A DNA stretch of 64,000 bases from JAJDXO01 sp965221855 (lineage in GTDB: Bacteria > Pseudomonadota > Alphaproteobacteria > Rhodospirillales > UBA2165). Every line of letters begins with the position of its first letter. The first letter of the stretch is position 1. Shown piece after piece: positions 27,132-36,480 of the stretch. The stretch lies in contig CBDCSV010000008.1 of assembly GCA_965221855.1 (NCBI GenBank), forward strand, positions 372,001-436,000, read 5' to 3'. The notes beneath the pieces were generated by a model. The model searched no databases. It had not been told where the DNA came from and was given only the letters and a program-made list of their open reading frames with translations. The translations under genes and the position numbers were made by a program.

Positions 27132-28112
27132 ATGTCCGTGTGGGCCGACACGCCGCTCCTCGCCGTTCTGCTGGCGATGCTGGTGGACGCCGCCATAGGC
27201 GATCCGCGCTGGTTTTACCGATACGTGCCGCACCCGGTGGCCGTCATGGGCAAGGCGATCTCGGGTCTCGACGGTCTGCTCAACCGGCCCTCGATCCCGG
27301 CCATTGCCAGACGTCTGTCGGGCATCCTGGCCGTATGCGCGGTGGGCGCGTTGGCATGGCTGATCGGCGCCCTGATCGTCGCCTGGGCGGCCCCCCTGCC
27401 TTATGGGTGGGCATTGATCGCGCTTCTGATGTCCCTGTTCATCGCCCAGAATAGCCTCTACCGGCATGTCGCCGATGTGGCCGACGCCCTCGGCGACGGG
27501 GGGTTGGACAGCGCTCGATCGGCGGTGGCCAGGATCGTCGGCCGGAATCCCGGCAACCTGGACGAGGCGGGGGTGAGCCGCGCGGCCATCGAATCGGCGG
27601 CCGAAAACTTCAGCGACGGCGTGGTTGCGCCGGTCATGTTCGCGGTCTTCTTCGGTCTGCCGGGGATGATGCTCTACAAGGCCGTCAACACCGCCGACAG
27701 CATGATCGGCCACTTGAACGACGAGTACCGGGATTTCGGCTGGGCGTCGGCCCGGCTGGACGATGTCCTCAATTACGTCCCGGCGCGATGTGCCGGCCTC
27801 TTGATCGCGGCCGCCGCGGGTCTTGGAACCGGCGCGCCGAAGCCTGCGCTCGTCACCATGTTCCGGGACGGGCGGAAACACAGATCGGTGAATGCCGGCT
27901 ATCCCGAGGCCGCCATGGCGGGCGCTCTGCAGGTTGCGCTCGGCGGTCCCAGGACGTACGGCGGCGACAGCCTCGACGAGCCCTGGCTCGACGGCGGGCC
28001 GGCGGACTGCGGCGAGCGGACCATCCGGCGGGGGCTGAGAATCTATGCCGTCGCCTGCGCCCTGCTGGCCGGTGTGACGGGCGCGGCAGCGGTTCTGGCG
28101 CTTGGCAACTAG
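27132..28112 (+). CDS. cobD: Adenosylcobinamide-phosphate synthase
   Basis: A 326-residue integral membrane protein of the CobD/CbiB family, with signatures LLAMLVDAAIGDPRWFYR, HPVAVMGKAI and AAENFSDGVVAPVMF, several hydrophobic helices, and SMIGHLNDEYRDFGWASARLDD. It joins cobyric acid to aminopropanol phosphate. The ATG is adjacent to the cobC stop. The TAG stop (28110-28112) is the insertion point of an IS630 element: the target TA supplies the first two bases and the element's first G the third, so the protein is unchanged. Confidence 0.93.
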   Translation: MSVWADTPLLAVLLAMLVDAAIGDPRWFYRYVPHPVAVMGKAISGLDGLLNRPSIPAIARRLSGILAVCAVGALAWLIGALIVAWAAPLPYGWALIALLMSLFIAQNSLYRHVADVADALGDGGLDSARSAVARIVGRNPGNLDEAGVSRAAIESAAENFSDGVVAPVMFAVFFGLPGMMLYKAVNTADSMIGHLNDEYRDFGWASARLDDVLNYVPARCAGLLIAAAAGLGTGAPKPALVTMFRDGRKHRSVNAGYPEAAMAGALQVALGGPRTYGGDSLDEPWLDGGPADCGERTIRRGLRIYAVACALLAGVTGAAAVLALGN

Positions 28113-29164
28113 AGAGTTTTCTGATCTGACGGAATCGTTAGGGATTCCCAAAGTCTCTGATTTCTGATTCAAGATGTGGGCTGGTGAAGGAGGCCAGCCT
28201 GCATGACGAGACCACTTTCGAATGATCTACGACATCGGTTGGTTGCGGCGGTGGACGGCGGGATGTCGCGTCGGTCTGCGGCGAAGGTTTTTGGGGTTGC
28301 GGCCTCGACGGCGATCAAATGGGTTGATCAGTGGCGGCAGCGGGGTGATGTGCGGCCCCGGCCGCAAGGCGGGGACCGCCGCTCTCACCGCCTTGAAGCG
28401 TATGCCGAGGAGGTTCTGGCGCTTGTCACGGAGACACCGGACATCACCCTGGCCGAGATCGCAGCCTGTCTGGAGGAGGTGCACGGGCTTCGGGTTGCCC
28501 CGAGCACGGTCTGGCGGCTGCTCGACCGCCACGGCATGACCTTCAAAAAAAACCGCGCACGCCAGCGAGCAGCAACGTCCTGATGTCTTGGCGCGCCGGC
28601 AGGCCTGGGCCGAGGCGCAGCCCGGCCTGATGCCGGAGCGGCTGGTCTTCATCGACGAGACCGGCACATCGACCAAGATGGCCCGGCGCTATGGCCGCGC
28701 GCCGCGCGGGCAGCGCTGCCAAGCCGCCATCCCTCACGGCCACTGGAAGACCACCACTTTGGTCGCTGCTCTCACGCTCGACGGCATCCTCGCCCCCATG
28801 ACCATCGATGGGGCGATGACCGGGGCAGCCTTCCTTGCCTATGTCGAGCAAATCCTGGTCCCAACCCTCAAACCCGGAGACATCGTCATTATGGACAATC
28901 TGCCAGCCCATAAGCCCGCCAGCGTGCGTAAGGCCATCGAAGACGCCGGCGCCGAGCTCCGCTTCCTGCCGCCCTACTCACCCGACTTCAACCCAATCGA
29001 GATGGCCTTCGCAAAGCTCAAGGCCCTCCTCAAAAAGACCGCAGCCAGAACCGTCGACGACCTCTACGACGCCATCGCAACCGCCATCGACACAGTCACC
29101 CAATCCGAGTGCCAAAACTACTTCACTGCCGCAGGCTATGACCGGGTGTGATCAGAAAATGCTC
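28112..29164 (+). mobile_element. IS630-family insertion sequence, copy A
   Basis: A 1053-bp element between two TA dinucleotides (28110-28111 and 29165-29166), the normal TA duplication of IS630/Tc1-type elements. The ends are imperfect inverted repeats: GAGAGTTTTCTGATC at the left against GAGCATTTTCTGATC (complement of 29150-29164), 13 of 15 matching. Removing the element restores CTAG at the end of cobD. It shares leader phrases with copy B at 61375 (AGGGATTCCCAA, TGATTCAAGATG) but is clearly diverged, so the two are separate arrivals of related elements. Confidence 0.92.
28203..29151 (+). CDS. IS630-family transposase (frameshifted, two frames)
   Basis: The first frame (28203-28583) encodes the helix-turn-helix DNA-binding part (SRRSAAKVFGVAASTAIKW). 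The second, in the +1 frame, carries the DDE catalytic part with FIDETGTS, IIMDNLPAHK and PYSPDFNPIEM, ending at 29151. The switch point is an A8 run at about 28545-28552, where FKKN in frame one becomes FKKTAHASEQQ in frame two. With one base skipped the product is 315 residues, normal for the family. The run is a known type of slippery site, so this is probably programmed frameshifting and not decay. Confidence 0.88.
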
Positions 29165-29268
29165 TAGTTTCGGTACTCGATTAGGGGATTCCGGTTTTCG
29201 CGGGTTCGCGGTTCAAGCTTTCCCCCTCATTGCCTCCGTGTCTCCGCGGTGAACCTGGACCGGGCGCG

Positions 29269-29292
29269 AAAAAGCCGCCGAAAACGGCGGCT
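29269..29292 (-). terminator. Rho-independent terminator of the leftward cob operon
   Basis: Stem AGCCGCCG (29273-29280) / CGGCGGCT (29285-29292) with an AAAA loop. The A tract at 29269-29273 reads as a T tract when transcribed leftward, so it terminates transcripts coming from cobQ. It lies about 300 bp beyond the cobQ stop, past an AT-rich block. Confidence 0.7.
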
Positions 29293-29590
29293 GCGGTTCA
29301 CGCGTTTGGACCGGCGCGCACGGCTCCCGATCCTGGGAATATTTCTTACCATATCTGTCGCATGTGTCGCAAGCTTTTTTTATAATTTTTTCATATAATT
29401 TATGGGTTCTCGCCCGAATTATAATAATCTATTGAAAATAAAAGAAAAAATAATTATTCGGCATGGCCGTGAATGTCGGCTATGGTCTGATTTTTCTCCA
29501 TCTCGGCAAAAAAGACACGGTTTCGGAAGCTATTTATAACATTATGGTAAGCTGGCATTTAAGCGAAAGCGGGACGAACGAGACCGGGGC
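29293..29590. other. AT-rich intergenic block after cobQ
   Basis: The roughly 240 bp at 29340-29580 are strikingly AT-rich for this genome, with runs such as TTTTTTTATAATTTTTTCAT and GAAAAAATAATTATTC. No protein-like frame, RNA gene or repeat pair was recognised. The block lies between the cobQ stop and the leftward terminator, so it would be part of the 3' untranslated region of the cob transcript. Confidence 0.55.
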
Positions 29591-31051
29591 CTAACCGGCG
29601 GCGTCCATGAGGCCGTCGACATCCAGATTCGATTCCAGCGCTTCGGCGACATCGTCCAGGGCGGCCTCGACGGACGTCTCGTACCGCAGGCCGGATGCCG
29701 ATCGCTCCTCGAGCCGCTTCAGGAACGAATGCCGGAATTCATCGGCGGCGAATAATCCGTGGACGTAGCACCCGGCGATCCGGCCGTCTTCCGAGACCGC
29801 TCCGTCGGCCCGGCCATCGAGGGTCAGGTACGGGGCCGCCGTCGCCGGGCCGGACGTCTCCCCGACATGCATCTCGTAACCGGCGATTGGCGTGCCCCGG
29901 GCGTCGGCGCCCGACACTTGAGTAAGGGTTTTTCCGGCCGTCAACCGTGTCTCCATATCAAGATAGCCGAGCCCATCCGTTGAACCGGCCGGGCCCTCTA
30001 TGCCGTCCGGATCGGCAATCCGGCGGCCAAGCATCTGATAGCCTCCGCAAATGCCCAGCACCTGCCCGCCCCGCCGGACATGGGCGGCGAGATCGATATC
30101 CCAGCCCTGCTCCCTCAAGTGGGCGAGATCGGCAATGGTTGCCTTGGAGCCGGGGAGAATGACCAGGTGCGCGTCCCCCGGCAGCGCCTCGCCCGGCGGC
30201 ACCATGGCGAGGTCCACGTCCGGCTCGGCGGTCAACGGGTCGAAATCGTCGAAGTTGGCAATATGGGCGAGGCGCGGAACGGCAATCCGGATAGTCCCGC
30301 CGACGGGGCCGCCCTCCCTGTTCTCGAGCGACATGGCGTCTTCCTGGGGAAGATGTCCCGCCGCCGTCAAATACGGCAGTACGCCGAAGGAACGGTACCC
30401 GGTCCGCCCGGCAATCATGGCGAGGCCGTCGTCGAACAGTGACGGATCGCCGCGAAACCGGTTGATGATGAAGCCGGCGATCAGCGCATCTTCGGCGGGA
30501 TCGAGGAGCGCCTTGGTGCCGACGATGTTCGCGATCACCCCGCCCCGGTCGATATCGCCGATCAGGACGACATTCACGCCCGCGGCCAGGGCGAACCCCA
30601 TATTGGCGATATCGTTTCGGCGGAGATTGATCTCCGCGGCGCTGCCCGCGCCCTCCACCACCACGAAGTCGGCGTCTTCGCCCAGGCGGCGGAACGCGGC
30701 GACGACATCGTCCAGCAAATCCGGCTTGATGTCCTGAAATTCACGAGCCGAGTAGTTCCCCTTGACCTCGCCCCGGACCACGACCTGGGATCCCACATCC
30801 GACTGGGGCTTCAGCAGGACCGGGTTCATGTCGACGCGGGGATCGACGCGGCAGGCCTTCGCCTGCAGGGCCTGCGCCCGGCCGATCTCGCCGCCGTCCC
30901 CGGTGACCGCCGCGTTGTTCGACATATTCTGAGGTTTGAACGGCCGGACCGAATGGCCGCGGTTGGTCAGCGCCCGGCAGAACCCCGCCGTGACCAGCGA
31001 CTTCCCGACGTCGGACGCCGTCCCCTGAAACATCAATGCCTTGGCGGGCAC
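29591..31051 (-). CDS. cobQ: Cobyric acid synthase (glutamine-hydrolysing)
   Basis: A 486-residue enzyme that amidates the b, d, e and g side chains of adenosylcobyrinic acid diamide. The N-terminal ATP-binding domain begins KALMFQGTASDVGKSLVTAG (P-loop-like). The C-terminal class I glutamine amidotransferase domain has the nucleophile Cys in LGICGGYQMLG, and a late His lies in CYVHGLF. The length is normal. It is the last gene of the leftward riboswitch operon, 10 bp after cobO. Confidence 0.95.
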   Translation of the reverse strand: MPAKALMFQGTASDVGKSLVTAGFCRALTNRGHSVRPFKPQNMSNNAAVTGDGGEIGRAQALQAKACRVDPRVDMNPVLLKPQSDVGSQVVVRGEVKGNYSAREFQDIKPDLLDDVVAAFRRLGEDADFVVVEGAGSAAEINLRRNDIANMGFALAAGVNVVLIGDIDRGGVIANIVGTKALLDPAEDALIAGFIINRFRGDPSLFDDGLAMIAGRTGYRSFGVLPYLTAAGHLPQEDAMSLENREGGPVGGTIRIAVPRLAHIANFDDFDPLTAEPDVDLAMVPPGEALPGDAHLVILPGSKATIADLAHLREQGWDIDLAAHVRRGGQVLGICGGYQMLGRRIADPDGIEGPAGSTDGLGYLDMETRLTAGKTLTQVSGADARGTPIAGYEMHVGETSGPATAAPYLTLDGRADGAVSEDGRIAGCYVHGLFAADEFRHSFLKRLEERSASGLRYETSVEAALDDVAEALESNLDVDGLMDAAG

Positions 31052-31061
31052 GGCGGCGTCC

Positions 31062-31682
31062 CTAAAATTCGATTCCGGCCTGCGCCTTGAAGTCGGCCCG
31101 GAAATGGTGTTTCACCTCGGTCATCTCGGTGACCAGATCGGCGGCTTCGATAAGCTCCGGCTTCGCATTCCGCCCGGTGCAGATCACGTGGATATGGGCC
31201 GGCTTGTTCTTGAGGAAGCCGACCACTTCGTCGATGTCGAGATAATCGTTGCGCAGCACGATGTTGATCTCGTCCAGGAGCACCAGCTTGTTGTCCGGAT
31301 CGTTGATCATTTCCTTGGCCCGCTCCCAGGCGGCGGTTGCCGCCGCGATATCCCGGGCCCGGTCCTGGGTTTCCCAGGTGAATCCCTCCCCCATGGCGGT
31401 CATGGTCACCAAATCGGGGAACCGTTCGAGGACGGCGCGCTCTCCGGTTTCCCACTTTCCCTTCACGAACTGGACGATGCCGACCTTCATGCCGTGGCCG
31501 ATGCATCGGGCGACGATACCCATGGCGGCCGTGGTCTTGCCCTTGCCCTTGCCCGTATGGACCGCCAACAGGCCGCCTTCCCTGGTCTTGGTGGCGAGGA
31601 TTTTGTCCTTGGCTTCCTTGTGCCTGCGCCGCTTTTTGTTGGCGCGGGCGTTGATTTCGTCTTCGGTCAGCTCTTCGGTCAT
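31062..31682 (-). CDS. cobO: Cob(I)yrinic acid a,c-diamide adenosyltransferase
   Basis: A 206-residue CobO/BtuR-type corrinoid adenosyltransferase. The P-loop is GKGKGKTTAAMG (near residues 43-54), with the family segments VGIVQFVKGKWETGE, LVLLDEINIVLRNDYLD and HVICTGRNAKPELIEAADLVTEM. It transfers the adenosyl group from ATP to Co(I). The N-terminus has a Lys/Arg-rich helix (NARANKKRRRHKEAKDK). It overlaps the end of cobN by four bases. Confidence 0.95.
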   Translation of the reverse strand: MTEELTEDEINARANKKRRRHKEAKDKILATKTREGGLLAVHTGKGKGKTTAAMGIVARCIGHGMKVGIVQFVKGKWETGERAVLERFPDLVTMTAMGEGFTWETQDRARDIAAATAAWERAKEMINDPDNKLVLLDEINIVLRNDYLDIDEVVGFLKNKPAHIHVICTGRNAKPELIEAADLVTEMTEVKHHFRADFKAQAGIEF

Positions 31683-34600
31683 TTGGCCCTCTCCTCCCTG
31701 ATCCCGGCCAACAGCGCCGCCGCGGCGTTGGACCGGGGATGCCAGAGCCCCCGGCCGATCGCCTCTTCGAACCGTTCGGCGATTTCGCTCAAGGCCGATG
31801 GATTGCTGTCTTCAATAAACGACCGAACCCGCTCGTCGCGCAAGTAGGCATCGAACAGCTGATCGAAGTGATGATCCTCCACCACCCGCGACGTGGCGGC
31901 GAAGGCGAACAGATAGTCCACGGTGGCCGCGATCTCGAAGGCCCCCTTGTAGCCGTGCCGCATGACGCCGTCGATCCACTTGGGGTTGGCGGCGCGGGCG
32001 CGGACGACCCGCCCGATCTCGTCACGCAGGGTCCGGATGCGGGGGCTCTCGGGCCGGGAGTGGTCGTTGTGGTAAATCTCCGGCTGCGTTCCGCCGAAGT
32101 GGCGGACCGCCGCCGCCATCCCGCCCTCGAATTGGTAGTAATCGTCGCTGTCCAGGACGTCGTGCTCCCGATTGTCCTGGTTCTGGACCACGGCCTCGAT
32201 ATCGGAAAGGCGCGACGCAAACAGTTCGGGCACGGCCTCGCCCGCCGACCCGCCTCCATAGGCGTATCCGCCCCAGGCGACATAGGCTCGCGCGAGGTCC
32301 TCGTCGGATTCCCATAGCCTCTCGTCGATCAGCGCCTGAAGACCGGCGCCGTAGGCGCCCGGCCTGGACCCGAATACCCGATGACCGGCGCGCCGGCGGG
32401 CCGAGGCCTCATCGAGGCCGGCGGCGGCCAGGGCCTGGGCGTCCGATCGCACCTGACCGGCAATCGGGTTGAGATGATACGGTTCATCCAGACCGGCGAC
32501 GGCCCGCGCGGCCGCGTCGAGCAATTCCAGTTGGGTCGGAAAAGCATCACGAAAAAACCCGGAGACCCGGAACAAAACGTCCACGCGGGGACGGTCCAGC
32601 ACCTCCAGCGGCATGATATCGTAACCGGTCATACGCTGGGTTTGCGGGTCCCAGGTGGGCTGAACGCCCATGAGCGCGAGAGCCTGGGCGATGTCGTCGC
32701 CGCCCGTCCGCATGTTGGCCGTCCCCCAGGCCGAGATGGCGAGCCGCGCCGGATAGTCGCCGTGATCCTGAAAGTACCGGTCGATCAGCAACGAGGCCGA
32801 CTTCCATCCCAGTGTCCAGGCGGTGGGAGTCGGCACCGCGCGCACGTCGACCGAATAGAAATTCCGTCCGGTGGGAAGAACGTCGAGCCGCCCCCGGCTC
32901 GGCGCCCCGCTGGGCCCCGGCGGTACGAACCGGCCATCGAGCCCCGTCATGATGCCGGTCAATTCCGCTTCTCCCGCATCCTCGATGGCGGGCCGGAGAG
33001 TTGCCGCGATATGATCGAGAACGGCTCGCGTCCGGCGCCAATCGGCGTCCGCGTCCCGTGATCCCGAAACCAGGCCCGCGGCCAGATGTTCGAGGCGCTC
33101 CACCGTGTCGCCATGGGATCGCCAAACGCCGGCCCCGGTCCGCAGCGGCGATGGCCGGGGCCCGTCCCAGACCTCGCCGAGCTCACAGTCCAGGGGATCG
33201 AAATCGGCCAGTCCCAGGTCGGCGGACAAGGCTCGGATCAGGGAGGCGTCTTCGCCCTCGCCGTTGCCGCGCGGCACCCGGGTCAGGGCGACCAGCAGGT
33301 CCGGGACCAGGTCGCCGTCGGGCGGCCGGCCGAAGACATGCAGCCCGCCCCTGATTTGGGTTTCCTTCAATTCGCAGAGATAGTTGTCGATCTTTCCGAG
33401 CGCCTCGTCGTCATCGTCATCGGGGATCATCCCCGCATCCCGGTCGAGGCGAAGGTCGCGGCTGAGATCGAGAATCTCCTTCCGCAGGACGGCAAGCCGC
33501 CGGCGGTCCATGCCCGCCGCCTGATAGTATTCGTCGACCAGCGCCTCCAGGTCCCGGAGCGGGCCGTAGCTCTCGGCGCGGGTCAGCGGCGGCATCAGGT
33601 GATCGACGATCACCGCCTGGGCGCGCCGCTTGGCCTGACTCCCCTCCCCGGGATCGTTGACGATGAACGGATAGACATGGGGCAGCGGGCCGAAAACCGT
33701 TTCGGGATAGCATTCCCCGGACAAGGCCAGCGCCTTGCCGGGCAGCCACTCCATATTGCCGTGCTTGCCGAAGTGGACCGCCGCGTGCGCGCCGAATACA
33801 TGGCGAAGCCAGAAATAGAAGGCGAAGTAGCGGTGCGGCGGCGCCAGATCCGGATCGTGATAGGAATTCAGCGGATCGACGTCGTAGCCCCGCGACGGCT
33901 GCACCCCGAGCGCCACGTTCCCCAATCGATGGACGCCAAGAACAAAGCCGCCGTTCTTGAAGAACCGGTCGTCCTCGGGCGCGCCCCAGCGCTCCTCGAC
34001 GGAGGTTCGGACGCCCGCCGGAAGCCGGTCCCAATGAGACAAGTAGGTTGGAAGATCGAGACCGATCGCACCTTCCACGTTTGGGTCGGCATTGGTGGGG
34101 CCGCTCAACAGAAGGCCGACAATCGCGGCCGGGTCATCCGGAACATGGCCGCCCAAATCATAGCCATCGGCCGCGGCGCGCGTCAGGAACGCATGAATGC
34201 CCGCCGGCGTATCCAGCCCGACCCCGTTCCCGATCCGGCCGTCCCGGTTGGGATAGTTGGCGACGATGACGGCGACCCGGCGATCCGCCGCCGGCGTTCG
34301 CCGGAGAACGGCCCAATTCTCCGCCAGGTCGGCGACGAAATCGATGCGGTCCGCGACGGGTTCGTGCCGGACGACGGCGCCCTGGACCCGATCCTCCAGC
34401 GCCTCGGCGCGCTTGAAGGAGATCGCGCGGGAGAGAACCCGGCCATCCACCTCCGGCAATGCGACATTCATCGACAGGTCCCTGGGCGAAAGACCCTGCG
34501 GGTCGACGCGCCAGGCTTCCTCGTCCTGGCCCGCCAAAACCACCTGCAATACGGGCGCGCCGGTTCCCGAGAACGGGGTCTGGGAGCCGGGATCGCCCGG

Positions 34601-35428
34601 GGTGGTCACGGCAAAGGCCGTGGTGTTGAGGATGACGTCCGGATCGCAATCCGCCAGAAACAAGGCGACCAGTTCGGCGCAGGCCTGGTCCTTCAGGCTG
34701 TTGACGAAGATAGGCAGGGGATTGACGGACCGTATCCGCAGCGCCTCGATCAACGCATCGACGGGTTTGAGGTCCTCCGCCTGAACCAGCGCCCGGTAGA
34801 AAATAATCGGCGCCGCCGGCGCGCCGTCCCGCCAGTGGGCCCGAAGGGATTTCACATCGGTGATGGGTGATCCGGGCCAATAAAGTCCCGCGCGAAGCAG
34901 GGGTGCGGGTTCCAGCCAATCGGCTTCGTGACCGAGCAGATGATCGGCGAAGTCGAGCAGGGCCAGAAAATTCCCGGCGCCGCCCTGGGCGCAGTATTGC
35001 CACAACCGGTGGCAGTCCGCGGCACCCAACGTGGCATATTCGGTGAGTTCCGGATCGGCGGCATCGTCACCCGGCACCACGGCCAGCTTGACGCCGTTTT
35101 CCCGGCAGGCCGCGGCGACCTGTTCAATACCATACGGCCAATACCGCACCCCGCCCATGAGACGGACGATCACCAATTTCGATCGCGCAATGGTTTTTTC
35201 CACATAGAGGTCGACCGACATGTTGTGATCGAGCTGCATGAGGTTGGCGAGGCGCAGGCTCGAGCCGCGGCCCCGTCCGGCCGCTTCCCGATCCCGCCAT
35301 GCTTGGGCCAACAGGGCCAGTTCGCTGGCCGCGGATGACAGAAACACGACATCGCCCGGCGCCTGATCCAGATCGACCGCCTCGCCGTCCGGGGCGATCT
35401 GTCCGGGCTGAGCGACGAGCAGATGCAT
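31679..35428 (-). CDS. cobN: Cobaltochelatase subunit CobN
   Basis: A 1249-residue protein, the size of CobN, the large subunit of the ATP-dependent aerobic cobaltochelatase that inserts Co into hydrogenobyrinic acid a,c-diamide. It has the CobN/magnesium chelatase H-subunit segments ANYPNRDGRIGNGVGLDTP, AAVHFGKHGNMEWLPGKALAL, NDPGEGSQAKRRAQAVIVDH and DQDNREHDVLDSDDYYQFEGGMAA-like NQDNREHDVLD near the C-terminus. It marks the aerobic route. The chelatase partner subunits are not in this window. It lies three bases after cobW. Confidence 0.95.
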   Translation of the reverse strand: MHLLVAQPGQIAPDGEAVDLDQAPGDVVFLSSAASELALLAQAWRDREAAGRGRGSSLRLANLMQLDHNMSVDLYVEKTIARSKLVIVRLMGGVRYWPYGIEQVAAACRENGVKLAVVPGDDAADPELTEYATLGAADCHRLWQYCAQGGAGNFLALLDFADHLLGHEADWLEPAPLLRAGLYWPGSPITDVKSLRAHWRDGAPAAPIIFYRALVQAEDLKPVDALIEALRIRSVNPLPIFVNSLKDQACAELVALFLADCDPDVILNTTAFAVTTPGDPGSQTPFSGTGAPVLQVVLAGQDEEAWRVDPQGLSPRDLSMNVALPEVDGRVLSRAISFKRAEALEDRVQGAVVRHEPVADRIDFVADLAENWAVLRRTPAADRRVAVIVANYPNRDGRIGNGVGLDTPAGIHAFLTRAAADGYDLGGHVPDDPAAIVGLLLSGPTNADPNVEGAIGLDLPTYLSHWDRLPAGVRTSVEERWGAPEDDRFFKNGGFVLGVHRLGNVALGVQPSRGYDVDPLNSYHDPDLAPPHRYFAFYFWLRHVFGAHAAVHFGKHGNMEWLPGKALALSGECYPETVFGPLPHVYPFIVNDPGEGSQAKRRAQAVIVDHLMPPLTRAESYGPLRDLEALVDEYYQAAGMDRRRLAVLRKEILDLSRDLRLDRDAGMIPDDDDDEALGKIDNYLCELKETQIRGGLHVFGRPPDGDLVPDLLVALTRVPRGNGEGEDASLIRALSADLGLADFDPLDCELGEVWDGPRPSPLRTGAGVWRSHGDTVERLEHLAAGLVSGSRDADADWRRTRAVLDHIAATLRPAIEDAGEAELTGIMTGLDGRFVPPGPSGAPSRGRLDVLPTGRNFYSVDVRAVPTPTAWTLGWKSASLLIDRYFQDHGDYPARLAISAWGTANMRTGGDDIAQALALMGVQPTWDPQTQRMTGYDIMPLEVLDRPRVDVLFRVSGFFRDAFPTQLELLDAAARAVAGLDEPYHLNPIAGQVRSDAQALAAAGLDEASARRRAGHRVFGSRPGAYGAGLQALIDERLWESDEDLARAYVAWGGYAYGGGSAGEAVPELFASRLSDIEAVVQNQDNREHDVLDSDDYYQFEGGMAAAVRHFGGTQPEIYHNDHSRPESPRIRTLRDEIGRVVRARAANPKWIDGVMRHGYKGAFEIAATVDYLFAFAATSRVVEDHHFDQLFDAYLRDERVRSFIEDSNPSALSEIAERFEEAIGRGLWHPRSNAAAALLAGIREERAK

Positions 35429-35431
35429 GGA

Positions 35432-36469
35432 TCAGACCGTGCCCAGGGTCTTTGCGGCCGCCTCGAAATCGGTCCCCTTCAGCCCGATCACGACCAGCTG
35501 TCCCGCGCGCGTTTCGTCTTCGCGCCACGGCCGGTCATAGTAGTGATCGACCCGCGGCCCGACCCCCTGAACCACCAAACGCGCGGACTTGCCGGCCACC
35601 GCGCACACGCCCTTGACCCGCAGAACGCCGTCGAGGGCGAGGGTTTTTTCGACCCGGGACGCCAAATATTCGGGATCGGGCGTTTCGGGCGCCGGCAGGA
35701 CGACGCTGTCGAAATCATCGTGATCGTGGTCATCCTCGGAATCATGGTGCGAAGGCCGGCTGTCCAAATCGTCCTCGGCGGCGGCGCCGATACCGAGCAC
35801 CAGCGCCGGATCGAGCCGGCCATGGCTGGCCGGCAACGTCTTCACCGCCGGACGCGCGTCGCGGCGGATGACCTCCAAGACCTCCTCGGCATCCAGATCG
35901 TCAATCAGATCCGCTTTGCCGAGGACCACCAAATCGGCGCATTTGAGTTGATCCTCGAACAGTTCCTCCAGCGGGCTTTCATGGTCCACGGCCTCGTCCT
36001 CCTCCCGCTGGCGGGCCACCAGCCCGGGATCGTCGGCGAACAGACCCGACCTGACCGCCGGACCATCGACGATCGTCACGATTCCATCGACCGTGGTGCG
36101 CGACTTGATTTCCGGCCATTGGAACGCCTTGACCAAGGGTTTGGGCAACGCCAGGCCCGAGGTCTCGATGACGATGTGATCGGGCTTGTCGTCCCGGTCC
36201 AGGAGAGTTTCGAGGGTCGGAATAAAATCGTCCGCCACGGTGCAGCAAAGGCAGCCGTTGGTCAGTTCCATGACATCCTCTTCCCGGCAGGTGTCGTCGC
36301 CGCATCCCTTGAGGATCTCTCCATCGACCCCAAGATCGCCGAACTCGTTGATGATCAGCGCCAGACGTTTGCCCTTTGCATTTTCCAGCAGATGCCGGAT
36401 CAGGCTGGTTTTGCCGGCGCCGAGAAATCCGGTGACGACGGTGACGGGAGTGCGTGCTTCCTGGGACAT
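35432..36469 (-). CDS. cobW: CobW-family GTP-binding metal chaperone
   Basis: A 345-residue COG0523 GTPase: G1 motif GFLGAGKTSLIRHLL (residues about 13-27), the metal-binding CxCC in NGCLCCTVAD, a NKxD-like LGKADLIDD, and a His/Asp-rich loop HHDSEDDHDHDDFD near residue 245 before the C-terminal CobW domain. CobW is thought to deliver cobalt to CobN, and its position directly before cobN fits. The C-terminal part contains a second motif set (GVLRVKGVCAVAGK). It follows cobU by 11 bp. Confidence 0.93.
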   Translation of the reverse strand: MSQEARTPVTVVTGFLGAGKTSLIRHLLENAKGKRLALIINEFGDLGVDGEILKGCGDDTCREEDVMELTNGCLCCTVADDFIPTLETLLDRDDKPDHIVIETSGLALPKPLVKAFQWPEIKSRTTVDGIVTIVDGPAVRSGLFADDPGLVARQREEDEAVDHESPLEELFEDQLKCADLVVLGKADLIDDLDAEEVLEVIRRDARPAVKTLPASHGRLDPALVLGIGAAAEDDLDSRPSHHDSEDDHDHDDFDSVVLPAPETPDPEYLASRVEKTLALDGVLRVKGVCAVAGKSARLVVQGVGPRVDHYYDRPWREDETRAGQLVVIGLKGTDFEAAAKTLGTV

Positions 36470-36480
36470 CTTCTTCCAGC

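Noticed and set aside
26205..28172. 655-codon open frame opposite cobC and cobD
   Set aside because: Shadow frame rich in Arg/Gln/Pro with no motif. The plus-strand genes are clear cobalamin enzymes.
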